Under the pieces are notes generated by a model. That model was not told where the DNA came from. It saw nothing but the letters and a program-made list of their open reading frames with translations, and searched no databases. A stretch of 64,000 nt of DNA from HK1 sp965204915. Lineage in GTDB: Bacteria > Pseudomonadota > Gammaproteobacteria > HK1. Position 1 is the first letter of the stretch, and the number at the start of each line of letters is the position of its first letter. Below are positions 1-9,475 of this stretch, piece by piece. The position numbers were made by a program, and so were the translations under genes. The stretch lies in the NCBI GenBank assembly GCA_965204915.1, contig OZ242023.1, positions 2,046,001 to 2,110,000 on the forward strand, written 5' to 3'.

Positions 1-68
1 GTATGCGGGGAGCGTCACGGATCGGGCCGAAGCACTCCGGGACGCTCCCCGCCGGGCGGGCGTGGCGG

Positions 69-1508
69 CTAATCGCGCCGGAGCACGTCCAAGTCGTCCT
101 GATCGGGCATGAGCATGAACTCGGGATAGGATTCGATCCCGAGCTCGGCCGTATCCTGGCCGAGCTCTTCGACCGCCTCCGACACCCGCACCCCGACCGT
201 CTTCTCGAGCGCCAGCCATACGATCAGCGCCGCCACGAACACGAACACGCCTATCGCGACGATCCCGACGAGCTGGGTACCGATGCTGCCGCCGGCCGCG
301 ATGCACACCGCAAGCGTGCCCCAGACCCCGGCAAAGAGGTGGGCGGGGACCGCACCCACCACGTCGTCGAGCTTCATCGTCTCCATGAACTTCATGCCCG
401 CGGTACAGATGACCCCGCCGATCGCGCCGATGACGATCGCCCAGTAGTGGTCGACGATGTCGGGTCCCGCGGTGATCGCGACCAGACCCGCGATCGCGCC
501 GTTCAATCCCGCCAGCAGATCGACCCGTCCGAGCAACGGCCTCGCGGTGCTGATGGCGGCGATGACCCCCGCCGCTGCCGCGAGGTTGGTGTTGGCGAGC
601 ACGTTGCCCATGTGGATCGCGCTGGCCGCGTCGCCCAGGGCGAGCACCGACCCGCCGTTGAAGCCGAACCAGCCGAGCCACAGGATGAAGACCCCGAGGG
701 TCACGACCGGCACGTTCGAGGGGGGGGTGGACTTCACGCTGCCGTCGGGCCGGAACTTCCCGCGCCTCGCCCCCACCACGATGGCTCCGGCGAGCGCGGC
801 CCAGCCGCCGGTGGAATGCACGATGGTGGACCCGGCGAAGTCCTGGAAGCCCATCTCGCTGAGCCATCCGCCGCCCCACGTCCAGGAGCCGATGACCGGA
901 TAGATGACGGCGGTCAGCACCGCGATGAAGGCGAAGAACGACCACAGCTTGACCCTTTCGGCCAGCGTCCCGGAGACGATGGAGGCGGTGGTGGCCACGA
1001 ACACCATCTGGAAGAACCAGTCCGACATCGCGGAGTAGCCGTTCTCGGTGACCGCCGCCGTTGCCGCCGCGGTCTCCTCCGCCGTCGCGTCGTCGCCGAG
1101 GGAGAGCAAGGCCAGCTCCTCCGCCGACGGGCCGTAGAAGAAGGAGAAGGAGCCGATCCAGCCCGTCACGTCGACGTACATCAGGTTGTAGCCGAGAACG
1201 TAGTAGGCGAGCCCCGCGATCGAGTAGAGCCCGATGTTCTTGAGGCAGATCACGGAGGCGTTCTTGGTGCGCACCGACCCGGATTCGAGCATCGTGAAGC
1301 CCGCGCACATCCACATCACCAGCGCGCCCCAGACGAGGAACGAGAAGGTGTTGAGTATGAACTGCGACTCGTCCGAAACGGCGGCCGCGGCGCTTCCCGC
1401 CGCGAGCAGGAGGCCGGCGCCCGTGAGCACCTTCCCGGCCGTCCCGATGGTGTGGCCGGCAGTTCCGCGGTCGTTACGCCGCGTCGATTCGTATCTGCTG
1501 CTGTTCAT
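69..1508 (-). CDS. amt: Amt-family ammonium transporter
   Basis: Inner-membrane ammonium channel of the Amt/Rh family, about 479 residues, near the usual family length. The two pore histidines are visible: H near residue 231 in the IVHSTGGW motif and H near residue 390 in VPAHLFAGVWG. A hydrophobic, alanine-rich stretch around residues 30-43 looks like a cleaved signal sequence, as in AmtB. An acidic, Thr/Ala-rich loop (LGDDATAEETAAATAAVT) lies in the N-terminal third before DWFFQ. I chose the internal ATG because GGAG sits 7 bases upstream of it; a longer reading with 16 more residues lacks such a site. No glnK/PII gene is next to it, although Amt genes are often paired with one. Family assignment is secure; substrate specificity is from family knowledge. 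Confidence 0.95.
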   Translation of the reverse strand: MNSSRYESTRRNDRGTAGHTIGTAGKVLTGAGLLLAAGSAAAAVSDESQFILNTFSFLVWGALVMWMCAGFTMLESGSVRTKNASVICLKNIGLYSIAGLAYYVLGYNLMYVDVTGWIGSFSFFYGPSAEELALLSLGDDATAEETAAATAAVTENGYSAMSDWFFQMVFVATTASIVSGTLAERVKLWSFFAFIAVLTAVIYPVIGSWTWGGGWLSEMGFQDFAGSTIVHSTGGWAALAGAIVVGARRGKFRPDGSVKSTPPSNVPVVTLGVFILWLGWFGFNGGSVLALGDAASAIHMGNVLANTNLAAAAGVIAAISTARPLLGRVDLLAGLNGAIAGLVAITAGPDIVDHYWAIVIGAIGGVICTAGMKFMETMKLDDVVGAVPAHLFAGVWGTLAVCIAAGGSIGTQLVGIVAIGVFVFVAALIVWLALEKTVGVRVSEAVEELGQDTAELGIESYPEFMLMPDQDDLDVLRRD

Positions 1509-1833
1509 GTTCGTCTCCAAGATACACGTCCGTTTGTCCATGGGCTTTCCGTCCAACTCCGATGCGCGCGCATCCCCGATGCGTGCGGCTGCATTCCCGC
1601 ACTGGCGGCCTCCGCGATCGATCGGAAATTACGGCACGGCTGATTTGCGCCGGCAAGCGGCCGGCGGCAACCTAAGAATATTGTCACAACCGCCAGCGGT
1701 ACGAAAGAGACTTGAGCCCGGCTGTGCGCCTCCAATCCCTCCCTCCCCCCGGCCTTGCGCCTCCAATCCAACGTTGTCCCCGGCGCCCCGGATTCGTCAT
1801 GATGCGGGCAGCCAATCCCGGGAGCCCGCGAGC

Positions 1834-3885
1834 ATGAGCCAGACCCAGAGCCGGTACCCCTCTCTCCTGGAGCCCTTCCGGCTCCGCCACGTGACGTTCA
1901 GGAACCGGCTCATGAGCACGAGCCACGCCCCCGGATACGTCGAGGACAAGCATCCGAAGCTGCGCTACCAGCTCTACCACGAGGAGAAGGCCAGGGGCGG
2001 CCTCGCGCTCACCATGTTCGGCGGCTCCTCGAACGTCGCGCCGGACTCGCCCTCCGCGTTCGGCCAGATCTACATCGGCGACGATTCGATCGTCCCCGTG
2101 CTGCGCGAGTTCTCCGAACGCATCCACCGCCATGGCTGCGCGATCATGTGCCAGATCACCCACATGGGGCACCGTACCCTGTGGAACGTGGAGGACTGGC
2201 TGCCGCCGCTGGCGCCCTCGGTGGTGCGCGAGCACGCGCACCGCTCCTTCCCCAAGGAGATGGACCGCGACGACATCCGGCGGGTGGTGCGCGCGTTCGG
2301 CGACGCCGCGGCGCGCTGCAAGGAGGGCGGACTCGACGGCACCGAGCTGCTCGCCCACGGGCATCTCATCCACCAGTTCTGGACCCCGCTGGTCAACCGG
2401 CGCACCGACGAGTACGGCGGGAGCCTTCCGAACCGCGCCCGCTTCGGCCTCGAAGTCCTCGAAGAGGTGCGCCGCCGGGTGGGGGAGGACTTCCTGGTCG
2501 GCTTCCGGATGATGGGCGACGAGCTGAAGGAGGGCGGGCTCACCCGGGACGACTGCCTGGCCCTTGCGAAGATCTACGCCGACACGGGCCTCTGCGACTT
2601 CATGAACGTGGTCGCGGGACAGGTCGGGGACGAGCGCGGGCTGTCGATGGCCATCCCGAGCATGGCCGGCCCGCGCGCCCCCTTCGTGGACATCGCGGCG
2701 GCGATGAAGCGCGAGACCGGGCTCGCGGTCTTCCACGCCACCCGCATCACCGATCTGGCGACGGCGGAGCACTGCGTGCGCGAGGGCCTGGTGGACATGG
2801 TGGCGATGACCCGCGCCCACATGGCGGACCCGCACATCGCCGCGAAGATGATGCGGGGCGAGGAGGAGCGCATCCGCCCCTGCGTCGGCGCCGGCTACTG
2901 CCTCGACCGCATCTACGTCGGGGGGGACGCGCTCTGCCTGCACAACCCCGCCACGGGGCGCGAGCGGACCATGCCGCACGTCGTCGCGCCCGGCCCCGGT
3001 CCGCGGCGCAAGGTCGTGGTGGTGGGGGCGGGGCCGGCCGGGCTGGAGGCGGCGCGGGTCTCGGCACTGCGCGGGCACGAGGTCGTGCTCTTCGAGGCGG
3101 CGAGCGAGCCGGGCGGGCAGATCGTGCTGGCGGCGAAGGCGACGTGGCGGGGGGATCTGCTCGGCATCGCGCAATGGCTCGCGTCCGAGGTCGAACATCT
3201 CGGCGTCACCCTGCACCTCAACCGCTACGCCGAAGCGGAGGACGTGCTCGCGGAGCGGCCGGACGTGGTGGTGGTGGCCACCGGCGGGGTGCCGAACGTC
3301 GAATGGGTGGACGGCGCGGAGCACGTGGTGAGCGTATGGGACGTGCTCGGAGGGCAGGTCGAGCCCGGCCCCGAGGTGCTGGTGTTCGACGACCACGGGG
3401 ACCACCAGGGGCCGAGTGTGGTCGATTTCCTGGCCTCGCGCGGGTCGGCGGTGGAGCTGGCGACGCCGGACCGCATGAGCGCCCACGAGGTCGGGGCGAC
3501 GAACTTCCCGGCGTATCTGCGGAGCTTCTACTCGATGGGGGTGAAGCTGACCCCGGACCGCCGGCTGCGCTCGGTGGAGCGCGAGGGCAACCGGCTGCGG
3601 GCGGTGCTGCGCAACGAGTACAGCGACGCGGAGGAGGCGCGGGTGGTGGACCAGGTCGTGGTCGAGCACGGCACCCTGCCGGCGGCGGAGGTCTTCCACG
3701 CGCTCGCCCCCCTGGCGCGCAACGGGGGGACCCTGGACCTCGAGGCGCTGATCGCGGGCCGCGCGCAGGAGATCGACACGAACCCGGAGGGCGGGTTCAT
3801 GCTGTTCCGGGTGGGCGACGCGGTGGCGAGCCGCAACATCCACGCCGCGATCTACGACTCGCTGCGGCTGTGCAAGGAGTTCTGA
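1834..3885 (+). CDS. TMADH/2,4-dienoyl-CoA reductase-like flavoprotein, putative N-demethylase
   Basis: A 683-residue two-part flavoprotein. The N-terminal half is an Old-Yellow-Enzyme-type FMN barrel (GHLIHQFWTPLVNRRTDEYGG region). The C-terminal half is a pyridine-nucleotide/FAD Rossmann unit starting with GAGPAGLEAARV near residue 396. Family members (trimethylamine, dimethylamine and histamine dehydrogenases, N-methylproline demethylase, FadH) hold a 4Fe-4S cluster between the halves using C-x2-C-x3-C-x11-C. Here the region reads PCVGAGYCLDRIY...LC near residue 350, so one cluster cysteine is missing and the spacing is one shorter. I recall that arrangement from N-methylproline demethylase-like members but cannot confirm it. 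The start is set by GGAG 9 bases upstream of the ATG. It is monocistronic; a paralogue lies at 27199-29190. Oxidation of an N-methylated amine is inference. Confidence 0.8.
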   Translation: MSQTQSRYPSLLEPFRLRHVTFRNRLMSTSHAPGYVEDKHPKLRYQLYHEEKARGGLALTMFGGSSNVAPDSPSAFGQIYIGDDSIVPVLREFSERIHRHGCAIMCQITHMGHRTLWNVEDWLPPLAPSVVREHAHRSFPKEMDRDDIRRVVRAFGDAAARCKEGGLDGTELLAHGHLIHQFWTPLVNRRTDEYGGSLPNRARFGLEVLEEVRRRVGEDFLVGFRMMGDELKEGGLTRDDCLALAKIYADTGLCDFMNVVAGQVGDERGLSMAIPSMAGPRAPFVDIAAAMKRETGLAVFHATRITDLATAEHCVREGLVDMVAMTRAHMADPHIAAKMMRGEEERIRPCVGAGYCLDRIYVGGDALCLHNPATGRERTMPHVVAPGPGPRRKVVVVGAGPAGLEAARVSALRGHEVVLFEAASEPGGQIVLAAKATWRGDLLGIAQWLASEVEHLGVTLHLNRYAEAEDVLAERPDVVVVATGGVPNVEWVDGAEHVVSVWDVLGGQVEPGPEVLVFDDHGDHQGPSVVDFLASRGSAVELATPDRMSAHEVGATNFPAYLRSFYSMGVKLTPDRRLRSVEREGNRLRAVLRNEYSDAEEARVVDQVVVEHGTLPAAEVFHALAPLARNGGTLDLEALIAGRAQEIDTNPEGGFMLFRVGDAVASRNIHAAIYDSLRLCKEF

Positions 3886-4388
3886 CAACCGCGGGGTGGG
3901 GCTCGCCGGCCCCGGCCCGAGCCCCGACCCTGTCGGCGGGCAATCCTGGCCCCGGCATTCGGTGAAACGAGGGTGGCCCGAGGCAAGCACGCTACACGGC
4001 CTCGAAGATGTTGCATCCCGCGGCACGAAAGGATGTCCCCGCTTGGCCAGCGGATACGGGCGAATGCGATCACGGGCCTTTCCGGACGGTGACCGCCTGA
4101 AGACATACCCATGAAACCATAAACACAAATTGATTCCATGGGTGTAAATGGCTACCCTCCAACCATACACCGCCATCGGCTACACACCATGCGGGACTAG
4201 CTGGACGACCTGAGCAGGTGGAGCCTGTACCCAGCTCGATCGGGGGAGTGACGGCCCGAAGACGACCGTTGGCGCGCGTGGCTCATCCTCACCGGTAGTG
4301 AACTTGAGCCACCCGCTGCTTCGGTCTGAAAACCCCGTATTTGTGCGGCGAACGCATGTATGGGCAAGAGTCTCATGCAACCGGCAGA
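3886..4388. other. Intergenic region between convergent genes
   Basis: I find no convincing gene here. The two flanking genes converge. The middle is AT-richer than its surroundings and contains a perfect 7-base inverted repeat, ACCCATG at 4107-4113 and CATGGGT at 4137-4143. It could be an operator or part of a mobile-element remnant; nothing else supports either. Confidence 0.4.
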
Positions 4389-4958
4389 TCATCCGCGCAC
4401 CATGGCTTCGAGGCGCTGGGCGAGGTCACCGAAATCCTCGGGACACTTCTGCCGGATCGCGTCGATTCGCGAGGCGGCCTCTCTGCCCAGAGCCCTGCGG
4501 CCACCGCCGGGGCCGTCGGCGACACTGCGACGTTCGGCAAGCTTGTCGAAGTACTCCTCCTTGACGTGCACCTCCGCGCGGATGTCCGTCCAACGCCAGC
4601 GGCGAGGCAAGTCCAGGCCCGCGAGAACCCATGTCTCAAGCTCCTCCCAGGCGTTTTCCGCCAGGAAGTCTCTACCGTTCCCGAACTCTTCTTCGATGGC
4701 GTCGAGCCTCCGGCGGCGTCCCCGCTCGCCGTCCCGGTCGACGCAGAGGACAAAAACGTCCGTCATCCCGTCATAGCGTTCCACGATTTCCGCAATGCGT
4801 TCCGACTTCGTCGCCTCCGTAATACCCCCAAGCAGCGGATCCTGGCAGACTCGGACGTGCGCATTGCGTCTGCCCATGGAGCGCAGCAACCGTTCGAACA
4901 GCGGTTTCAGGATGTACTGATCCTTGCGAAAGTCTTCGGGGATGACGAGGACGTTCAT
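4389..4958 (-). CDS. Small TOPRIM-like protein paired with an AAA ATPase
   Basis: A 189-residue protein. An early acidic patch (VIPEDFRKD, residues 5-13) and a later VLCVDRDGE (D74, D76) fit the E...DxD layout of a compact TOPRIM or DUF4276-like fold, which would bind metal and could cut nucleic acid. A tryptophan-rich helix (WEELETW) follows. The ATG overlaps the stop of the upstream ATPase gene in an ATGA junction, so the two are almost certainly co-translated. Small TOPRIM proteins next to an ABC/SMC-type ATPase are the layout of PARIS-, OLD- and Gabija-like defence systems. I infer an effector role, but the fold call rests only on short motifs. Confidence 0.6.
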   Translation of the reverse strand: MNVLVIPEDFRKDQYILKPLFERLLRSMGRRNAHVRVCQDPLLGGITEATKSERIAEIVERYDGMTDVFVLCVDRDGERGRRRRLDAIEEEFGNGRDFLAENAWEELETWVLAGLDLPRRWRWTDIRAEVHVKEEYFDKLAERRSVADGPGGGRRALGREAASRIDAIRQKCPEDFGDLAQRLEAMVRG

Positions 4959-6247
4959 TCCGCCCGATCCTCGTCTTCCCGCGTGAAGGCAAGCGCATCC
5001 TCCAGCCAGCCGGAGGCGTGGAGTCGCCCCAGTCCCTGGGAACGTCGCAGCTCTTCCGAGTCGGGCAAACCGCGTACCGGACGAATCACGGCATCGTCGG
5101 TGTCGGGCAAGCGGCAAACGACGGACGTGTTGTCGAACGTGTCGTCACCGATCATGGCAAGCAGATCCGGGGAATGCGTGGTGGTGATGACCTGGATTCC
5201 ACCCTTTGCGGCCTGCCCTTCGATCAGATCGAGAAGCAGCCGCAGTCGCGACGGATGGATGCCGTTGTCGATCTCCTCGAAAACGTAGAGACGCGCGACG
5301 CGCCTGTCGAGCGCCGTGGGATGCTTGCCCAGCAACGCCGCCAACATGGCGAGGAAACGCAAGGTCCCGTCCGATGCGCTGTAAGCGGACACCTTTCTTT
5401 CGTTCGTCTCGCCAATCACGAGCTGGACCAGTCCGGTAACCGGGTCGCGTGGAAAATCGAAATTCGCGACGTCCATTGGCGTGAGTTCGCGCGCCCATTC
5501 GTGGAACACGGCCGCGCGTTTCGGATTCGTGCAGATTTCCTGCAGAACGGTCGGCAGGTTTTCACCGCCGTCCCCGAGCACGGTCTGCCCGGGAAAAGCC
5601 GGCTTCCGCATCAGATCCGGCACTGGATCCAGGAAACGGATGCCGGCGAGAGCATCAATCACCAACTGGACGCATTCCTTGTGAGTTCGGACGACGTTCT
5701 TGTGTTCCCTGATTTGCGTGAGGGCCGGCTGATCCGGCCTGACCGCGATCCGATGGCCGTACTTTCTCTGTTCTCCGGTCTTCTCCATGCGAAGAAGAAG
5801 GTGTGCATCGTCGTCTTGGGCACGAACGGGATCGGGTGCTTCCGGATGGCTCCTGTAAATGTATCTTGGCCAGAACAGGAGCTCCTCTCTGGTGACCCGA
5901 AACCCGTTCCGACTGTCTTCGTCATACTTGACCCCGATTGAATATCGGGCAGTGATCCCGTCCACCTTCGGATGGATCTGAAGGAAGAATCCGGACTGCC
6001 CGAAGCGGATGACTTCACTCGCCGCGCCTCGAATCGGCGCCCATTCGATCTGGCCGCCGGCGCCGTACTTGCCGCCGATGATCTCCGCCAGGGTGTAGCC
6101 GCGGCCGATGCCGTGAAGGAAACGGAAGGCGTCACGGAGGTTGCTCTTGCCGCTCGCGTTCGCACCCACGATGACGGTGAACGGACCGACGCGCAGGGTC
6201 TCGTCGGCGAAATTCTTGAAATCGACGAGTCGGAGCGAAGTAATCAT
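4955..6247 (-). CDS. AAA15/21-type ABC-SMC ATPase (defence-type)
   Basis: A 430-residue ATPase of the class with an N-terminal recF/SMC-like start. The P-loop is GANASGKSN at residues 28-36. A signature-like SAYSASDGTLRF comes later, Walker B is LYVFEEIDNGIHP near residue 325, and a switch histidine lies in TTTHSPDLL. This order is typical of AAA_21/AAA15 ATPases that act with a nuclease or toxin partner. Its stop overlaps the start of the small TOPRIM-like gene. It begins 130 bases downstream of the helicase stop, on the same strand, so it may be transcribed with the BREX-like genes or be an independent module. It has no TOPRIM domain of its own, unlike the OLD-type protein at 21083-22861. 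Confidence 0.85.
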   Translation of the reverse strand: MITSLRLVDFKNFADETLRVGPFTVIVGANASGKSNLRDAFRFLHGIGRGYTLAEIIGGKYGAGGQIEWAPIRGAASEVIRFGQSGFFLQIHPKVDGITARYSIGVKYDEDSRNGFRVTREELLFWPRYIYRSHPEAPDPVRAQDDDAHLLLRMEKTGEQRKYGHRIAVRPDQPALTQIREHKNVVRTHKECVQLVIDALAGIRFLDPVPDLMRKPAFPGQTVLGDGGENLPTVLQEICTNPKRAAVFHEWARELTPMDVANFDFPRDPVTGLVQLVIGETNERKVSAYSASDGTLRFLAMLAALLGKHPTALDRRVARLYVFEEIDNGIHPSRLRLLLDLIEGQAAKGGIQVITTTHSPDLLAMIGDDTFDNTSVVCRLPDTDDAVIRPVRGLPDSEELRRSQGLGRLHASGWLEDALAFTREDEDRAE

Positions 6248-6376
6248 GATGCCTCTCCGAGTTGCAGGACTGCTTGCGGCTTTCGGTGACGCAGAGAAAC
6301 CACCCCGCCCGGCGACGTGCCTCGAAAGGGGTTCGAGTATCGCACGCGCCGGACGCGATCATCTTCAATGCCCGGC

Positions 6377-9300
6377 TCAGCGGGTTGTCCGGCCTGTCCC
6401 TTCGTCCGTCGTTTCGACCTGGTAGTGCAGCCCGACGAGCTGGCTCGTCACCCGCGCCCGGCGGTGCCGATCCGGGATCCAGTCGAGGATCATGCTGTTC
6501 TTCACCTCCTCGAAACGACCGGCGAGCGCGCCCATGTCCGGCGGTGCGGCCGAGCGTTGCGATGCGCTTCGCCCGGCGCCGTGGCCGAGCCACTCGATCC
6601 GCTCGACGGGCTCGACGCCGCCGTCCGGACCGCTACGCAGGGTGATGATCCGGGTGGTCAACCGATGGTCGTCGTTCTCGTACCGGACGAGGTAACGGGC
6701 GACGATCGTTCCGCCGCCCGGTCCGGCGGCCTCTCCGCGCGAGCCCGACCGGGCCGCGGGTGCGTCCAGCCCGACGACGATCGCCCCGCCGCCCGGTCCG
6801 GCGGCCTCCCCGCGCGAGCCCGACCGGGCCGCATGCGCGTCCGACCCGGCGACGATCGCCCCGCCGCCCGCTCCGGCGCTCTCTCCGCGCGAGTCCGACC
6901 GGGCCGCGCGCGCGTCCGGCCCACCGACGATCGTCCCGCCGTCCAGTCTGGCGGTCTCTCCCGTGAAGGCCGGCTCGCGGGCCACCGCGAGCAGGGCGTC
7001 GACGAGCGGATGTCCCACGCCGCCCAGCTCGCTGCTCCGCGTGCGCATGGCCAGCGCCCGATCGAAGCAGATGCGCTCGTAGCGGGGCGCCAGATGGAAG
7101 CGCCGTTGCAAGGGGTCCGGGGTGTGGAAGGTCCAGAATTCGCCGTCGGGAACGGCGGCTCCCCCCAGGCGCAGCACCGCCGAGCGCACCCAGCGGCCCA
7201 GCTCGGCGAGGGTGTGGCGGCCCTCGATACGGCGGTAGCTCTCCAGGTTGAAGCCGGTGAGGTCCTGGGCCAGGGCGCCCAGGGCTTCGCGGGCGCGATT
7301 CGCTTCGGCGAGCATACGGGCGATCTCGGCCTCGGTGTGTCGGTAGTCGCGATCGACCAGCGCCCGCCTGAACAGGTTCTGGTAGTCGGGGCGGGCGCCG
7401 AGCAGCCCCAGGACCTCGCTGCGGAAATCCTCGGCCGGCTGGCCGCATTCGTCGGACTTGCCGATCGACGACGCGATCTCGCGCAGCTTCTCGTCCAGCA
7501 GGCCGTAGATCCGCTCTTCGACCGTATCCTCCGCGAACAGGTTGTAGACCTGCACCGTCTCCTGCTGCCCGTAACGGTGGATCCGGCCGATCCGCTGCTC
7601 CACGGCCATGGGGTTCCAGGGCAGGTCGTAATTGAACAGGATGCGCCCGATCTGGAGGTTGATGCCTTCGCCGCCGGCCGACGTGCTCAGGAGGAAGCGG
7701 GCGCCGTCGTCACGCCAGAAGTCCTCCATCGCGGCAATCTTGTCCTCGATGGGGCCGCCCTTGAGCGTCGCGATCCGTTGCGCTCCGAAGATCCGCCCGA
7801 GCTCCTCGGCGAGGAAGGCCAGCGTGTCCCGGTACTGGGTGAAGATGACGAAACGTTCGTCCGGATTCTCGCGGGTGAGGTCGCTGACGGCCCGGACCAG
7901 GGTCTCGAAGCGCCGGTCCGGACCCCGGGGAACCAGCTCGACGAGCCGCCGGACGGTGGGGATCTCCTCCGGGATCCCCGTCTCGGCGTAGAGGCCCTCG
8001 CCGGCCTCCTCGTCGCCGTCCAGGGTCCAGCTCGTCGTCTCGGCCTCCTCCTCGCGCCGTTGCAGGCGCCGGCGCACCCGGGCGACGTACGCTTCGGCGT
8101 CGGCGTCGCCGGTTGCGCTCGCGTCCTCCCCCAGGATCGCCCGCGCCACCGCCAGCATTTCGTCCCGGATGCGCAGGATCTCTTCGGCGAGCCCGCCTCC
8201 GCCGGTGGTCCGGGCACGGCTCCGGCGGGACTCGAGCTCCAGTTGCCGGCGTGCCAGGAGGACGAGCAGGCGTCGCCTCAGCGCCTGGCGGATCGCACGC
8301 GGGCTCGACGACATGATCTTCTGGAAGGTCGTCATCACGAAGCCGATGGCGCGCTGCCGGCGGGTCGTGCGGGCGCCGGTGACGCCCGCGGCATCGCCCA
8401 CGCCCGCGGCGTCGTAGCCTTCGCGCAGGTAGTCGCTGATGCGCTCGTAGAACATCCGCTCCCGCGGCCCGAGCGGGAAGCGTTCGGTGTGCACCTGGCG
8501 GCGCCGGAAGATCGGGTCGCCCCGCGGGTCCGTGACCTCGCGCCTGGTGCGCCTGATCATGACGTGGTTCAGCAATCCGCGGTGGTCGGCGACCGCCTCG
8601 GGACCGGCGAACAACTGGTCGTCCAGGAGCTGGATCAGCGACCAGAACTGGAAGGCGTTGCCCTGGTGCGGCGTCGCGGAGAGAAAGAGCAGGTCCCGGC
8701 TGTGGTTGCGCAGCGCCTCGGCGAGGCGGTAGTTCCGGGTGGTCGTGGTCTTCTTGCCGCTGCGGGTACGCGACAGATGGTGCGCTTCGTCGAAGATCAC
8801 GAGGTCCCACGGGGGGGCGGCCAGCAGGCGTTGCATCCGGCGGTGCTGCTTGAGGGTGTCGATGGAGCCGATGACGCGCGGGTACCGCTCCCAGGTCGCG
8901 GCGCCGTGGTCGCGGAAATCGCGGCCGAGCACGTCGAAGGTCAGGCGAAAGCAGCCGGCCAGCTCGTTGCGCCAGTTCTCGAGCAGCCCGGCCGGCGCCA
9001 CGACCAGGATCCGGGCCGCCTCGCCGCGCGCGATCAGCTCGCGGACGAGCATCCCCGTCTCGATGGTCTTGCCCAGCCCGACCTCGTCCGCGAGGAGCAG
9101 CCGCCGCGGCCTCCGGTCGATCAGATCATGGACCAGCAGGATCTGGTGGGGCAGGAGGTCCACCCGGCTGGCGCTCAGCTCGCCGCCGGTGTTGGCGTGG
9201 GCGAGGTCGAGGGCCATTTGCCGGATGCGGTAGTCCTCGGGGTCGTCGAAGTCGCCCGCCGCCAGGCGCTCCCAGAGGTCCGCGGCCTTCTCCAGCCATT

Positions 9301-9475
9301 CGATGGGCAGGTTCTCCACCCGCTCGCCTTCCGGCGCCTTGAACAGCACCTTGGCCTGGTAGACGCCGAGGGTCTGGGACACGCGCAGCACCTCGCCCGT
9401 GCCCCACTCCGGATGCCGCCGCACCCGGACCTTGTCGTCGGTCCGGATCCCGTAGACCGCCGCCGGCTCGCTCAT
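6377..9475 (-). CDS. SNF2-family DEAH helicase (BrxHII/DrmD-like)
   Basis: A 1032-residue SWI2/SNF2 helicase. Motif I is DEVGLGKT near residues 130-137, motif II is DEAH at 229-232, and motif VI is QRIGRIHRYGQ near residue 630. Proteins of this type act as BrxHII in type 3 BREX and as DrmD in DISARM, where they translocate on DNA together with a methylase. The start overlaps the stop of the 140-residue gene (ATGA), and that gene overlaps the methylase, so the three form one translation unit. Between residues about 840 and 925 the protein contains about 3.5 copies of a 25-residue Gly/Ala/Arg/Ser-rich repeat inserted before ARYLVRYEND. The conserved sequence resumes afterwards, so the insert probably loops out. 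Confidence 0.88.
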   Translation of the reverse strand: MSEPAAVYGIRTDDKVRVRRHPEWGTGEVLRVSQTLGVYQAKVLFKAPEGERVENLPIEWLEKAADLWERLAAGDFDDPEDYRIRQMALDLAHANTGGELSASRVDLLPHQILLVHDLIDRRPRRLLLADEVGLGKTIETGMLVRELIARGEAARILVVAPAGLLENWRNELAGCFRLTFDVLGRDFRDHGAATWERYPRVIGSIDTLKQHRRMQRLLAAPPWDLVIFDEAHHLSRTRSGKKTTTTRNYRLAEALRNHSRDLLFLSATPHQGNAFQFWSLIQLLDDQLFAGPEAVADHRGLLNHVMIRRTRREVTDPRGDPIFRRRQVHTERFPLGPRERMFYERISDYLREGYDAAGVGDAAGVTGARTTRRQRAIGFVMTTFQKIMSSSPRAIRQALRRRLLVLLARRQLELESRRSRARTTGGGGLAEEILRIRDEMLAVARAILGEDASATGDADAEAYVARVRRRLQRREEEAETTSWTLDGDEEAGEGLYAETGIPEEIPTVRRLVELVPRGPDRRFETLVRAVSDLTRENPDERFVIFTQYRDTLAFLAEELGRIFGAQRIATLKGGPIEDKIAAMEDFWRDDGARFLLSTSAGGEGINLQIGRILFNYDLPWNPMAVEQRIGRIHRYGQQETVQVYNLFAEDTVEERIYGLLDEKLREIASSIGKSDECGQPAEDFRSEVLGLLGARPDYQNLFRRALVDRDYRHTEAEIARMLAEANRAREALGALAQDLTGFNLESYRRIEGRHTLAELGRWVRSAVLRLGGAAVPDGEFWTFHTPDPLQRRFHLAPRYERICFDRALAMRTRSSELGGVGHPLVDALLAVAREPAFTGETARLDGGTIVGGPDARAARSDSRGESAGAGGGAIVAGSDAHAARSGSRGEAAGPGGGAIVVGLDAPAARSGSRGEAAGPGGGTIVARYLVRYENDDHRLTTRIITLRSGPDGGVEPVERIEWLGHGAGRSASQRSAAPPDMGALAGRFEEVKNSMILDWIPDRHRRARVTSQLVGLHYQVETTDEGTGRTTR
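6701..6965. repeat. 75-bp in-frame tandem repeat inside the helicase gene
   Basis: The word GACGATCG recurs at 6701, 6776, 6851 and 6926, an exact 75-base period. It gives three full units and a partial fourth. Each unit encodes 25 residues resembling GAIVxGxDAxAARSGSRGEAAGPG. Copies differ by a few bases, so they are not fresh duplicates. Being a multiple of three, expansion or loss keeps the helicase frame open. Confidence 0.92.

Noticed and set aside
6701..6965. CRISPR-like spacing of repeats
   Set aside because: Units are contiguous without spacers, 75 bases long and in frame within the helicase.
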